DNA of 64,000 nt. It comes from Oscillospiraceae bacterium. GTDB taxonomy: Bacteria; Bacillota; Clostridia; Oscillospirales; Ruminococcaceae. The stretch lies in assembly GCA_012729855.1 (NCBI GenBank), contig JAAYCI010000004.1, forward strand, positions 62,001 through 126,000, given 5' to 3'. Position numbers and translations under genes: made by a program. Below are positions 8,161-16,885 of this stretch, one piece after another (position 1 is the stretch's first letter; each line of letters begins with the position of its first letter). The notes beneath the pieces were generated by a model that was given only the letters and a program-made list of their open reading frames with translations, was not told where the DNA came from and did not search any database.

Positions 8161-8648
8161 TGCGCCGTTTCTTTAAGAGCTTTGCCTGGGCCGGGCGCGG
8201 TTTTGCCACCGCCGTGCGGCAGGAGCGCAACCTGCGCTTCCACCTGTGCGTGGGCGTTTATGTTTACCTGTTGTCGCTGTTTTACCCCTTCACGGCCGTG
8301 CACTATGTGGTGCTTACCCTGCTTGTGGCGGGGGTGCTGGCGCTGGAGCTTGTCAACTCCGCCATCGAGCGGATTGTAGACCACCTGGCGCCGAAGTACA
8401 ATATGCAGGCCGGCCTCATCAAGGATATTGCCGCGGCGGCGGTGCTGGTGTTTTGCATCGGCGCCGCTGTTTGCGGGTTTGTGTTGTTTTGGAACCTGGA
8501 GGTTTTTGCGCAGATTGGCCGCTGGTTTGCCGCAAGGCCCTTGTTGATCGTGCTGCTGGCAGCCTCCTTGGCGTTGTGCGGCTGGCTCGTTTTTGGGTTG
8601 GGCCCAAAGCAAAAGGAAGGTAAGGATACGGAACCCTATGAGCAATGA
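8160..8648 (+). CDS. dgkA: Diacylglycerol/undecaprenol kinase, DgkA family
   Basis: 162 residues from ATG 8160. Its A is the last base of the ybeY TGA stop. Three hydrophobic segments lie near residues 28-48, 50-70 and 92-115, with a fourth near 125-145. The family signature is ALELVNSAIERIVD (E-x2-N-[ST]-A-I-E-x2-VD). In Gram-positives this integral membrane kinase mainly phosphorylates undecaprenol to recycle the lipid carrier for cell-wall synthesis. The gene order ybeY-dgkA-era is conserved in Firmicutes. The extra C-terminal hydrophobic segment is longer than in the minimal family of about 120 residues. The last 11 bp overlap era. Confidence 0.92.
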   Translation: MRRFFKSFAWAGRGFATAVRQERNLRFHLCVGVYVYLLSLFYPFTAVHYVVLTLLVAGVLALELVNSAIERIVDHLAPKYNMQAGLIKDIAAAAVLVFCIGAAVCGFVLFWNLEVFAQIGRWFAARPLLIVLLAASLALCGWLVFGLGPKQKEGKDTEPYEQ

Positions 8649-9534
8649 AACACGTTCGGTCTTTGTGGCCATTACGGGGCGGCCCAATGTGGGTAAGTCG
8701 TCGCTTTTGAACCGCCTGGTGGGCGAAAAGGCCGCCATTGTCACCCCCAAGCCCCAAACCACCCGCACCCGCATCACCGGCATCCTCACGCAGGGGCCGG
8801 TGCAGTATGTTTTTTTGGATACACCGGGCATCCACAAGCCCAAGAACAGCCTGGGCAAGCAGATGGAGCGCACCACCGCCGGCGTGGTGGCCGAGGGCGA
8901 CGTGACGTTGATGCTGTTCGACCCTGTGGCCCCGCTGCGCCCGGTGGAAACCGAAATGATCAACGCGCTGGGCCAGGGCGGCCACGCCATTGCGGCCATC
9001 AACAAGGTGGACACAATAAGCGACCTGCCCACGCTGGCCGCCAAAAGGGACGAGCTGGAAGCCTTTGGCGTCTTTAAACAAATCCATGCCATCAGCGCGC
9101 TTACCGGCGACGGCTGCGAGGGGCTGCTGGAGGACCTTTCGCACTATGCCAGCCCCGGCCCACACTTCTTCGCCGACGACATTTACACCGACCAGCCCGA
9201 AAAGCAGCTGGTGGCCGAAATTGTGCGGGAAAAGCTGCTTTTGCACCTGCAGGAGGAGATCCCCCACGGCACCGCGGTGGAGGTGGAGCGCTTCCACGAG
9301 CGGGAGGGCGGGTGCGTCATCGACATCGACGTGACCATCTACTGTGAGCGCAAAACCCACAAAGGTATGATTATTGGCAAGGGCGGCGCCATGCTGAAGC
9401 AGATTGCCATGGAGGCCCGGCAGGACTGCGAGGCCTTTTTGGGCGCCAAGGTGTTTTTGCAGTGCTGGGTAAAGGTGCGCGAGGGCTGGCGCGGCAACGA
9501 CAACATGGTGAACCGCATGGGATTTGGGCGGTGA
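8638..9534 (+). CDS. era: GTPase Era
   Basis: 298 residues from ATG 8638, with AAGGAAGGTAAGGA as ribosome site. An upstream frame extension runs inside dgkA and is not needed. G motifs: G1 GRPNVGKS at about 13-20, the effector PKPQTTR, G3 DTPG and G4 NKVD. The C-terminal KH domain contains GMIIGKGGAMLKQI. Era binds the 3' end of 16S rRNA and checks 30S assembly at the membrane. It is the last gene before the inverted-repeat element. Confidence 0.97.
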   Translation: MSNETRSVFVAITGRPNVGKSSLLNRLVGEKAAIVTPKPQTTRTRITGILTQGPVQYVFLDTPGIHKPKNSLGKQMERTTAGVVAEGDVTLMLFDPVAPLRPVETEMINALGQGGHAIAAINKVDTISDLPTLAAKRDELEAFGVFKQIHAISALTGDGCEGLLEDLSHYASPGPHFFADDIYTDQPEKQLVAEIVREKLLLHLQEEIPHGTAVEVERFHEREGGCVIDIDVTIYCERKTHKGMIIGKGGAMLKQIAMEARQDCEAFLGAKVFLQCWVKVREGWRGNDNMVNRMGFGR

Positions 9535-9576
9535 TTGTCGGCACCTTGGTATTTCTTCAAACTGCCATAAAAGAGG

Positions 9577-9771
9577 TTTTGACCTTTGGGGTTGTCAGGG
9601 GTGAAACCCCTGACCCGTCGGAGACATAAATACCTTTGAGCGAAGCGAACGGCGCTTGCCCTTGCAAGGTTCCAAGCTCCTCAAAATCGAGAGCAGGTCG
9701 CCTTCGGCTCCACTGTAGTGTGATTTTTCTCTTGTAAGGGGCTTCGCCCCTTACTACCCCAAAGGTCAAAA
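9577..9771. repeat. 195-bp element bounded by perfect 16-bp inverted repeats (MITE-like or structured RNA)
   Basis: TTTTGACCTTTGGGGT (9577-9592) is repeated exactly in inverse orientation at 9756-9771. Inside are two further perfect hairpins: GTCAGGGG / CCCCTGAC (9594-9614, 5-nt loop) and GTAAGGGGC / GCCCCTTAC (9734-9754, TTC loop). There is also the palindrome CCTTGCAAGG (9660-9669) and an imperfect GAGC...GCTC arm. There is no coding frame with a ribosome site. It fills the era-recO gap. It could be a non-autonomous mobile element or a transcribed structured RNA. Confidence 0.65.
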
Positions 9772-9813
9772 TCGACCCCCATTGTGACATAATAATAATT
9801 CAGGAAATTACCT

Positions 9814-10554
9814 ATGAAAATAACCGAAAAAGGCCTGGTGCTGAAAGAAGTCAAGCTGCGCGAGAGCGACCGCATACTCACCCTGTTGACCGCCGGTCAC
9901 GGGGTGATTTCGGCTTCGGCGCGGGGCAGCCTGCGCCCCGGCAACAAGCTGTTCAGCGCCAGCGGGCTTTTCTGCTATAGTGAGTTTGTGCTGCACGAGG
10001 GCAAAACCATGTACACCGTAGACGAGGCCTCCCCCATCGAGGTGTTTTTTGGCCTGCGGCAAAGCCTGGAGGCGGTGAGCCTGGCGGCCTACATTGCCGA
10101 CATTGTGCAGATACTGTCCCCCACCGGCGCCGAGGCCGAAAAGCTGCTGCGCCTGGCGCTGAACAGCCTGCATATGCTCAGCCTGGAAAAACGCAGCCCC
10201 GCCTTTGTAAAAGCGGTGTTCGAGCTGCGGGCGCTGGCGGAAAGCGGCTACCTGCCAAACCTTTTGGCCTGCGGAAATTGCGGAAAGTATGAAGAGGCCA
10301 CGTTTTTCTTCGACGCCGGCCAGGGCACCCTGCTGTGCGGCAGCTGTGCGGGCGAAGCGGAAAAAACGCCCAACCTGAACGCCGCCGCCCTTTCCGCCCT
10401 GCGGCACATTGCCCTGGCCGACGACGCCCGGCTTTTCAACTTTGAGCTGGGCCCCGAAAGCCTGGCGCTTTTGGCCCGCGCTACCGAACAATACCTGCTG
10501 TTTCACCTGGACTACCCGCCCAAAACCCTGGCGTTTTTAAAAACGGTATTATAA
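9814..10554 (+). CDS. recO: DNA repair protein RecO
   Basis: 246 residues. The N-terminal OB-fold begins KGLVLKEVKLRESDRILTLLT, followed by the helical domain. A zinc-binding cluster is visible as LACGNC at about residues 151-154 and LLCGSC at about 172-175. RecO anneals single strands and, with RecR, loads RecA onto SSB-coated gaps. Position after era is typical in Firmicutes, but here a 279-bp gap containing the inverted-repeat element separates them, so recO may need its own promoter. AGGAAATTACCT gives the ribosome site. Confidence 0.95.
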   Translation: MKITEKGLVLKEVKLRESDRILTLLTAGHGVISASARGSLRPGNKLFSASGLFCYSEFVLHEGKTMYTVDEASPIEVFFGLRQSLEAVSLAAYIADIVQILSPTGAEAEKLLRLALNSLHMLSLEKRSPAFVKAVFELRALAESGYLPNLLACGNCGKYEEATFFFDAGQGTLLCGSCAGEAEKTPNLNAAALSALRHIALADDARLFNFELGPESLALLARATEQYLLFHLDYPPKTLAFLKTVL

Positions 10555-10740
10555 GCCAAAAAATATGCTAAATATACCGCAAAATGCCCTGCACACAATG
10601 CACCCGGATTTTACCCCAATTTTAGCCATTTACAAAGCGCGGCACAGGAACAAACAGCCTGTTTCGCCCACCTGACAGTTTCAACAAACAATGCGCACTC
10701 ATACCTTCGAGGCGCTGTAATTAAAACCCCGAGGAAACCC

Positions 10741-13134
10741 ATGAAAAATAAATATTTGAATAACCTGGAATATTACACCATTTTGCGGATGGCCGCCGAA
10801 CGGGCCGTTTGCCCCGAGACCCATGCCCGCCTGCTGGAGGAAACCCCGCTGACGGACGCGGCCAACGTGCGCTACCTGCTGTTACAGACCAACGCGCTGG
10901 CCAATCACCTGCTGAAAAACGGCACGCCACGCATCTCCTCCTGCCAGGGGGCCGATTCCGCCGTGCGGCGGGCGGAAAAGGGCGGCCTGCTTTCCATGGC
11001 CGAGCTTTTGACCGTTTCCGGCGCGCTGCGCAACTTTTCAACACTTGTGAACTGGTTTTCCACCGTGGAAGAAACGGAAAACGGGGCGGCAAACCCGGTA
11101 AACGACCTGTTCTACAGCATCACCCCGCAGCCGGTTTTGGAAAAGCGCATCCCCGAGGCCATCCTGTCTGACACCGAGATGGCCGACACCGCCAGCGACG
11201 AGCTGTACAGCCTGCGGCGCAAAATACGCCAGGCCGAGAGCGCCATCCGCGACAAGCTGGACGCCGTGGTGAAGAACCCCAATAACAGCCGCTATTTGCA
11301 GGAGGCGCTGGTCTCGGTGAAAAACGGGCGCTTTGTGGTGCCGGTGAAGGCCGAGCACCGCAACGACATCGCCGGCGTCATCCACGACGTATCGGCCAGC
11401 GGGGGCACGCTATTTGTGGAGCCCACCGCCGTGGTGGAGGCCAACGCCAAAATTATGCAGCTGCGCAACCAGGAGCAGGCCGAGATCGAACGGATATTGG
11501 GCGAATTTTCCCAGCAGGTGGCGGAGATATCGCCGCTGTTCTACGCCGCGTGGGATGCCATGCTGGAGATTGACAAACGGCTGGCCAAAGCGGCGCTGGG
11601 CCTGGCCATGGACGCCGTGCTGCCCGCCGTGAACGACGAAGCGGCCTTCTCGCTGGTGAAGGCCCGCCACCCGCTGCTGCCCAAGGGCCATGTGGTGCCG
11701 GTGGACATCCGGCTGGGCTTTGAGTACGACACCATGATCATCACCGGGCCCAACACCGGCGGCAAAACGGTGAGCCTGAAAACCGCGGGCCTGCTGTGCG
11801 CCATGGCGCAAACCGGCTACCTGCTGCCGGCGCACGATACCTCTGCCGTGGGGGTGTTCGAGAACTTCCTGGTGGACATTGGCGACGAGCAGAGCATTGA
11901 GCAGAGCCTGTCCACTTTCTCGGGCCACATGAAGAACATCACCGGTATTTTTGAGCAGGCCGGCCCCCGCAGCCTGGTGCTGCTGGACGAGCTGGGCGCC
12001 GGCACCGACCCTGCCGAGGGCGCCGCGCTGGCCATCTCCATCATCGAAAAACTGCGCGAGGCCGGGGCGCGCATCATTGCCACCACCCACTACGCCGAGC
12101 TGAAGATGTTCGCGCTGGAAACCCCCGGCGTGCAAAACGCCGGCAGCGAGTTCAACATCGAGACCCTGCGCCCCACCTACCGGCTGGTGGTGGGCGTGCC
12201 GGGGCGCAGCAACGCCTTCCTCATTGGCGAAAAGCTGGGCCTGCCCGCCGGGGTGATACAGAACGCGCAGCGGCATATGTCTACCGAGCAGCGGCGCTTT
12301 GAAACCGTGCTGACCCAGCTGGAGGACATGAAGCTGGAGATGAAGGCGCAGGAGGAAGAGATAGAAAACCTGAAGCACGCGGCCAGCCACCAGCTGGAAA
12401 GTGCCCGCGAAAAACGGGACGCGCTGATACAACAGGGCGAGGACGAGCTGGCCGCCGCGCGCCAAAAAGCCAAGGCCCTGGCCGACGACGTGCAGAACGC
12501 CGCGTTTGGCCTGATGGACGAAATAAAGCAGATGCAAAAGGACAAGCGCCAAAGCGACGCGCAGCGCGCCCAGCGCGCGCGGGAGATTGCCCGCAAGGAT
12601 TCCGAGCTGCTGGGCCGCCGCGCGCTGGACGGTACCGTGCAGGCGCCGCGGCAGCACATCCCGCTGCAAACCGCCCAGCCCGGCGACGAGGTGTTTGTGC
12701 CCGACATGGGCAAAACCGCCACGGTGGTGGCCGCACCCGACAAAGCCGGCGGGGTGGAGGTACGCATCGGGGCCATTAAAACCAAGCTACCGCTGGCCGA
12801 GCTTTCCGCCCTGCCCAAAACCGGCGGCCGGCAGCCCAGGCCCGGCACCCCCATGCCCGGCGCCCGCAAAGGCGACACCGCCCTGCGCACCCCGCAAACC
12901 GAGCTGAACCTGCTGGGCAAAACGGTGGATGAAGCTTTGATGGAGGTGGACCGCTTCATTGACGGCGCGGTGATGGGCGGGCTTTCCACGCTGTACATCA
13001 TCCACGGGCGGGGCACCGGCGCGCTGCGCAGTGCCATTACCCAACACCTGAAAGCCCACAAAGGCGTGAAAAGCTTCCGCCTGGGCCAGTATGGCGAGGG
13101 CGGCGACGGCGTGACGGTGGTGGAACTGCGATAA
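10741..13134 (+). CDS. mutS2: Endonuclease MutS2
   Basis: 797 residues, close to the usual 780-790. It has a core/clamp region, the ATPase Walker A TGPNTGGKTVSLKT near residues 333-346, Walker B LVLLDELGAGTDP, and the C-terminal Smr nuclease domain. In that domain LNLLGKTVDEAL begins at about 722 and the catalytic-site region YIIHGRGTGALR lies at about 758. A coiled-coil (about 520-620) precedes Smr. MutS2 acts on branched DNA and, as RqcU in Bacillus, on collided ribosomes. The 186-bp upstream gap holds no gene that I can see. GAGGAAACCC is the ribosome site and a terminator follows. Confidence 0.96.
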   Translation: MKNKYLNNLEYYTILRMAAERAVCPETHARLLEETPLTDAANVRYLLLQTNALANHLLKNGTPRISSCQGADSAVRRAEKGGLLSMAELLTVSGALRNFSTLVNWFSTVEETENGAANPVNDLFYSITPQPVLEKRIPEAILSDTEMADTASDELYSLRRKIRQAESAIRDKLDAVVKNPNNSRYLQEALVSVKNGRFVVPVKAEHRNDIAGVIHDVSASGGTLFVEPTAVVEANAKIMQLRNQEQAEIERILGEFSQQVAEISPLFYAAWDAMLEIDKRLAKAALGLAMDAVLPAVNDEAAFSLVKARHPLLPKGHVVPVDIRLGFEYDTMIITGPNTGGKTVSLKTAGLLCAMAQTGYLLPAHDTSAVGVFENFLVDIGDEQSIEQSLSTFSGHMKNITGIFEQAGPRSLVLLDELGAGTDPAEGAALAISIIEKLREAGARIIATTHYAELKMFALETPGVQNAGSEFNIETLRPTYRLVVGVPGRSNAFLIGEKLGLPAGVIQNAQRHMSTEQRRFETVLTQLEDMKLEMKAQEEEIENLKHAASHQLESAREKRDALIQQGEDELAAARQKAKALADDVQNAAFGLMDEIKQMQKDKRQSDAQRAQRAREIARKDSELLGRRALDGTVQAPRQHIPLQTAQPGDEVFVPDMGKTATVVAAPDKAGGVEVRIGAIKTKLPLAELSALPKTGGRQPRPGTPMPGARKGDTALRTPQTELNLLGKTVDEALMEVDRFIDGAVMGGLSTLYIIHGRGTGALRSAITQHLKAHKGVKSFRLGQYGEGGDGVTVVELR

Positions 13135-13170
13135 ATGATTTAAATAGGCGTAAATTATCTCTGCCAGCAA

Positions 13171-13197
13171 AAAGCAGCGCCAAAAGCGCTGCTTTTT
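13171..13197 (+). terminator. Terminator after mutS2
   Basis: AAAGCAGCGC-CAAAA-GCGCTGCTTTTT forms a strong stem with a T tract. An A tract on the other side could also serve the convergent gene ending at 13253. Confidence 0.85.
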
Positions 13198-13252
13198 CAT
13201 CTGAAGCGTAAGGGCCATCCATTTTTATGCAAGCTGATCTACTTTACAGAAA

Positions 13253-13993
13253 TTATCCAATTTTAGACGCCTTATCGTTTTCCGGCGCAAAATAAGGGCA
13301 GCGCCCATAAAGGCACTCGTTGTTTTGGCCGTAGAAGGTGCAGGGCTGCTCCCCCACCGGTATTTCCACGCCCAGCAGCTCCCGCGTGAAATCGGCGGCG
13401 GTTTCCAGCGCGATGCGCGAGCAGCGCTTGCAGCAGCGCGGGCCGCCCAGCTCGGCTATGTTGCCCAGGCATTTTGCCGTCAGTATTTGCGGGAAGCCCC
13501 ATACCTCCCCATTCAGCGGGCTGCCGCCCAGCACGACGCTGGCATAGATGCCTGCGCCGATGGCGGCCCCGCACGCCCCCCAAAACCCGCAGATGCCCCC
13601 CGGCACTTGCCCGCCCCGCTGGGTGGCGGCCTCCAGGGCTGCGTCCAGGTCTATTTCGCCGCCGTTGTTGCGGTAAACAGCCAGCAGGATACCGGGCACA
13701 ATGGCATGGTGCTCCGGCCCGTGCATGTGCACCCCCGGCAGCCGGGTGACCTGCCCAAACAGGCGGATGGGGTCGCGCTCGGTGGTGGCCAGCATCAGGC
13801 CTTTAAGGTCCGGCTGGCCGGCGGTGTGGCAGGCGTCGCAGATGAAATGCCCAGCCTCGCAGGTAGCGTTGGCCTCAAACCGCCCGCCGCACATACTGCA
13901 CGTATGGGGCAAGGCCTGCGTTGTATACACAAGCGGGCTGCCACAAACCAGGCAGCCGGTGGTGTGGGCTTGTTGCTCGGGGTACGGGTGCAT
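13253..13993 (-). CDS. Cys-rich protein of the DUF5714 type
   Basis: 246 residues from ATG 13993, with AAGGAGGGCCC as ribosome site. The N-terminus has three CxxC knuckles (CLVC, CSMC, CDAC), likely a zinc ribbon. A central Gly/Cys motif PGGICGFWGACGAAIGAG is followed by C-terminal cysteines CCKRC, C-x6-C and C-x3-C. I recall this pattern from DUF5714, often found near or fused to methyltransferases, but I cannot confirm the assignment. Eighteen or so cysteines suggest iron-sulfur or zinc binding in an anaerobe. It is 9 bp downstream of the HAD gene, so the two are probably co-transcribed. Confidence 0.8.
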   Translation of the reverse strand: MHPYPEQQAHTTGCLVCGSPLVYTTQALPHTCSMCGGRFEANATCEAGHFICDACHTAGQPDLKGLMLATTERDPIRLFGQVTRLPGVHMHGPEHHAIVPGILLAVYRNNGGEIDLDAALEAATQRGGQVPGGICGFWGACGAAIGAGIYASVVLGGSPLNGEVWGFPQILTAKCLGNIAELGGPRCCKRCSRIALETAADFTRELLGVEIPVGEQPCTFYGQNNECLYGRCPYFAPENDKASKIG

Positions 13994-14002
13994 GGGCCCT
14001 CC

Positions 14003-14611
14003 TTAAATGTCAATGCCGTAGGTAACCAGCATTTTGCAAAAGCTTTTCACGTTTTTAAACTGGATGCCGGTAACGCCCGCCTTGAACGCGGCGGCGGCGT
14101 TGTCCTTGTCGTCGTCGGTGAAGATGGTGTCCTGCGGCACCAGGCTGTATTCCTTTAGCAGCCGCTTGTAGATATCCAGCTCTGGCTTCACGATGCCCAC
14201 ATCATAAGAGATCAGCCCGCCGTCAAACAACTCCCAGAAATCGCGGGGCTGTAGAAAATCATAGACATACTGCGACATATTGGAAAGGTAATAGAGCGCG
14301 AAGCCCTTCTTTTTCAAAAGGCGCAGCAGCGTAACGGTGGCCGTGCGGGTGGTCAGCATGTCGGTCCATTCGTCCAGCACCGCCCGCATCTCAAAGGCAA
14401 TGCCCTTCTCCTTGCCGCGCCGCAGAAATATCTCCTGCGCCTCACCCCAGCTTATTTTGCCCTCGTCCAGCAGCACCCATTCCTCGCTGCCAAACACGGC
14501 GTTGTATATTTTGTTCTCGGTGGCTTCGTGGTAAAATTTGTCCACCAGCCAGTCTTTGGGGCTGTAGTCTATCACCACACCGCCCAGGTCGAATACCAGA
14601 TTATCGTACAT
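14003..14611 (-). CDS. HAD-superfamily hydrolase (YihX-like)
   Basis: 202 residues. HAD motif I is FDLGGVVID, motif II LSN, motif III KPE and motif IV FTDDDKDN. In motif I the second Asp of the usual DxD is Gly, as in the YihX / haloacid dehalogenase-like branch where the sequence is DLGxV. A small helical cap follows motif I. It is probably a small-molecule phosphatase of unknown substrate. A consensus-like promoter lies about 55 bp upstream, and the DUF5714-type gene follows after 9 bp. Confidence 0.88.
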   Translation of the reverse strand: MYDNLVFDLGGVVIDYSPKDWLVDKFYHEATENKIYNAVFGSEEWVLLDEGKISWGEAQEIFLRRGKEKGIAFEMRAVLDEWTDMLTTRTATVTLLRLLKKKGFALYYLSNMSQYVYDFLQPRDFWELFDGGLISYDVGIVKPELDIYKRLLKEYSLVPQDTIFTDDDKDNAAAAFKAGVTGIQFKNVKSFCKMLVTYGIDI

Positions 14612-14665
14612 GGTGTCACCTGCTTTGCTTGGTTGGCGCCGCGCGCGGCGGCCATCGTGCCAACC

Positions 14666-14695
14666 ATTATACTATTGTTTGGCCGAAATGTGCAA
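14666..14695 (-). promoter_or_regulatory. Promoter of the HAD - DUF5714-type genes
   Basis: On the minus strand, TTGCAC (14695-14690) and a perfect TATAAT (14671-14666) are 18 bp apart. Confidence 0.6.
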
Positions 14696-14724
14696 CTTTG
14701 GCCGGGCGCGCCTTAAATTCCCTC

Positions 14725-14754
14725 TTGTATGCCGGCCCATTGGCGCGGTATACT
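14725..14754 (+). promoter_or_regulatory. Promoter of the first ene-reductase gene
   Basis: TTGTAT and TATACT are 18 bp apart, about 75 bp upstream of the start codon. Confidence 0.5.
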
Positions 14755-14830
14755 GGTGGCAGCAGAAAAACGCATACATATGTTTGGAGAGACCACCGTG
14801 CGAGAGAAAACTTTTCCAGGAGGGTGAACC

Positions 14831-16783
14831 ATGAACAAGCTGCTGGGCCAGCCGGGCAAAATTGGCAAAATGACCACCAAAAACCGCATTGTGATGTCGC
14901 CGATGGAGGTGGGCCTGGCCGACGCCGCCGGCCTGCCCACCGAGGCGTATATCGCATACTATGAGGCGCGCGCCAGGGGCGGTGTGGGCCTCATCATCCC
15001 GGGCATTGCGCGGGTGAACGACGTGCACGGCGGCTTCAGCCGCACCCAGCTGTCGGTGGCGGGCGATAACTGCATCGCGCCGCTGGGCAAGCTGGCCGAG
15101 GCCATGCACAGGCATGACTCCCGCATTTTTATTCAGCTGCAGCACCCCGGGCGGGAGAACAGCAAGGCTTTCGCGCCGCTGCTGGCGCCCTCGGCCATCC
15201 CCTGCAAGCTAAGCCGGGTGGAAACACGGGCCATGACGCTGGAGGAGATCAAAGAGCTGATCGGCCAGTTCATTGAGGGCGCGGTGCGCTGCCAGAAGGC
15301 CGGCATCGACGGCGTGGAACTGCATGCCGCGCACGGCTATCTGATCAACCAGTTCCTTAGCCCCTACACCAACAAGCGCGAGGACGCCTATGGCGGCAGC
15401 TTTGAAAACCGCATGCGCTTCATCACCGAGATCATCGAGGGCATCCGCGCCCGCTGCGGCGATTACCCGATAAGCGTACGCCTCACCGGCGACGAGCTGC
15501 TGGCCATGAACGGCGTGACCGAGCCGTATCTGGACCTGAAAGAAAGCATTAAAATTGCCCAGCGGCTGGAACAGCTGGGCATCGACGTGCTGAACATCTC
15601 GGTGGGCATTTACGAGACGGGCATGACGTCCATCGAGCCCATCTCCTTCGCGCAGGGCTGGCGCACCGATATCATCCGCGCCGTGCGCGATGAGGTGAAG
15701 CTGCCGGTGATTGCCAACAACCTGGTGCGCGAGCCGGCCATTGCCGAAAAGATGCTGGCGGATAAACTTGTGGATTTTGTGGGCGTGGGGCGCGCCCTGT
15801 TTGCCGACGAATGCTGGGGCAACAAGGCGATTGACGGCACCATGAACATCCGCAAATGTATCTCCTGCCTGCACTGTTTTTCCAGCCTGACCAAAAACGC
15901 GCCGGCAGGCCTGCCGGCCGAGTGCGCCGTGAACCCGCGCTTTTGCCGCGAGCTGCGCTACCCCGACTACCCGGCCACCTTTGGCGGCAAGAAAGTGGTG
16001 GTGGTGGGCGGCGGCCCGGCCGGCCTGAACGCCGCCCGCACCCTGAAAAAACGCGGCGCCGACGTGGTGCTGTTTGAAAAACGGGAGGAGATTGGCGGCC
16101 AGCTGGTGCTGGGCAAGGTGCCCCCCTGCAAGGAGAAAATTGGCTGGGTGGCGGACTTCTACCAGCGCGAGCTGAAAGCGCTGGGCGCAGACGTGCGCCT
16201 GGGTACCGAGGCGACCGCCGAGCTGATTGAAAAAGAAAAACCGGATGCCCTGGTGGTGGCCACCGGCGGCGTGCCCATTGTGCCCGGCGCGCTGAAAGGC
16301 GTGGACGGCCCCAACGTATACGGCGTGGAGGATATCCTCTCGGGCGGCGCCGCGCTGCAGGGCAAGCAGGTGGTGGTGGTGGGCGCCGGCATGACGGGCC
16401 TGGAGACCGCCGAGACCCTGGCCAAACAGGGCAACCAGGTAACCGTGGTGGACATGCTGAAACGCCCGGCCCCCAAGGAATACCCCACCAACGTGGGCGA
16501 CGTGATGAGCCGCCTGAAGGGCGTGCCCCTGATGCTGGGGCAGGAGCTAAAAGAAATCGCCTCCAACAATGTGCTGCTGAAGGACGTGGAGAGCGGCGAG
16601 GAGAAAAGTGTGCCGGCCGACGCGGTGGTGCTGGCCATCGGCTACAAGCCCAGCCACCCGCTGGCCGACGCGCTTGCCGGCAAGATAACCCCGCTGGCCG
16701 TGGTGGGCGACGCCAACGACGTGGCCAACATTGCCGGGGCCACGCGCTCTGCCTTTGACGCCGCGTATGATTTGTTTGGCTGA
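14831..16783 (+). CDS. FMN/FAD/Fe-S ene-reductase (2-enoate reductase / 2,4-dienoyl-CoA reductase type)
   Basis: 650 residues, with AGGAGGGTGAACC as ribosome site. Residues 1-330 are an old-yellow-enzyme TIM barrel (KNRIVMSPMEVGL, HPGRENS, HAAHGYLINQFLSPYTNKR). Residues 343-372 carry the cluster cysteines, then two Rossmann folds follow: VVVVGGGPAGLNAAR for FAD and VVVVGAGMTGLETAE for NAD(P)H. The family reduces activated C=C bonds in anaerobes and includes 2-enoate reductases and the bile-acid enzymes BaiCD/BaiH. Cluster spacing is C343-x2-C346-x2-C349-x15-C365, unlike the usual C-x2-C-x3-C-x11-C. It is monocistronic, with its own promoter and terminator. The substrate is unknown. Confidence 0.92.
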   Translation: MNKLLGQPGKIGKMTTKNRIVMSPMEVGLADAAGLPTEAYIAYYEARARGGVGLIIPGIARVNDVHGGFSRTQLSVAGDNCIAPLGKLAEAMHRHDSRIFIQLQHPGRENSKAFAPLLAPSAIPCKLSRVETRAMTLEEIKELIGQFIEGAVRCQKAGIDGVELHAAHGYLINQFLSPYTNKREDAYGGSFENRMRFITEIIEGIRARCGDYPISVRLTGDELLAMNGVTEPYLDLKESIKIAQRLEQLGIDVLNISVGIYETGMTSIEPISFAQGWRTDIIRAVRDEVKLPVIANNLVREPAIAEKMLADKLVDFVGVGRALFADECWGNKAIDGTMNIRKCISCLHCFSSLTKNAPAGLPAECAVNPRFCRELRYPDYPATFGGKKVVVVGGGPAGLNAARTLKKRGADVVLFEKREEIGGQLVLGKVPPCKEKIGWVADFYQRELKALGADVRLGTEATAELIEKEKPDALVVATGGVPIVPGALKGVDGPNVYGVEDILSGGAALQGKQVVVVGAGMTGLETAETLAKQGNQVTVVDMLKRPAPKEYPTNVGDVMSRLKGVPLMLGQELKEIASNNVLLKDVESGEEKSVPADAVVLAIGYKPSHPLADALAGKITPLAVVGDANDVANIAGATRSAFDAAYDLFG

Positions 16784-16803
16784 TATCCCAAAGTATCGAG
16801 AGA

Positions 16804-16834
16804 AGACGGGCTGAGACACCTCAGCCCGTCTTTA
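16804..16834 (+). terminator. Terminator after the first ene-reductase
   Basis: AGACGGGCTGAG-ACAC-CTCAGCCCGTCT is a 12-bp perfect stem followed by TTATT. Confidence 0.8.
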
Positions 16835-16885
16835 TTATGCTTGCCCTCTAAAATATGCCACAAAGGTGCTGTATCGTCTCATATC

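Noticed and set aside
16804-16831. GGCTGAGA resembling the TPP riboswitch core
   Set aside because: It is one arm of a simple perfect terminator stem after a stop codon, and no other TPP elements are present.
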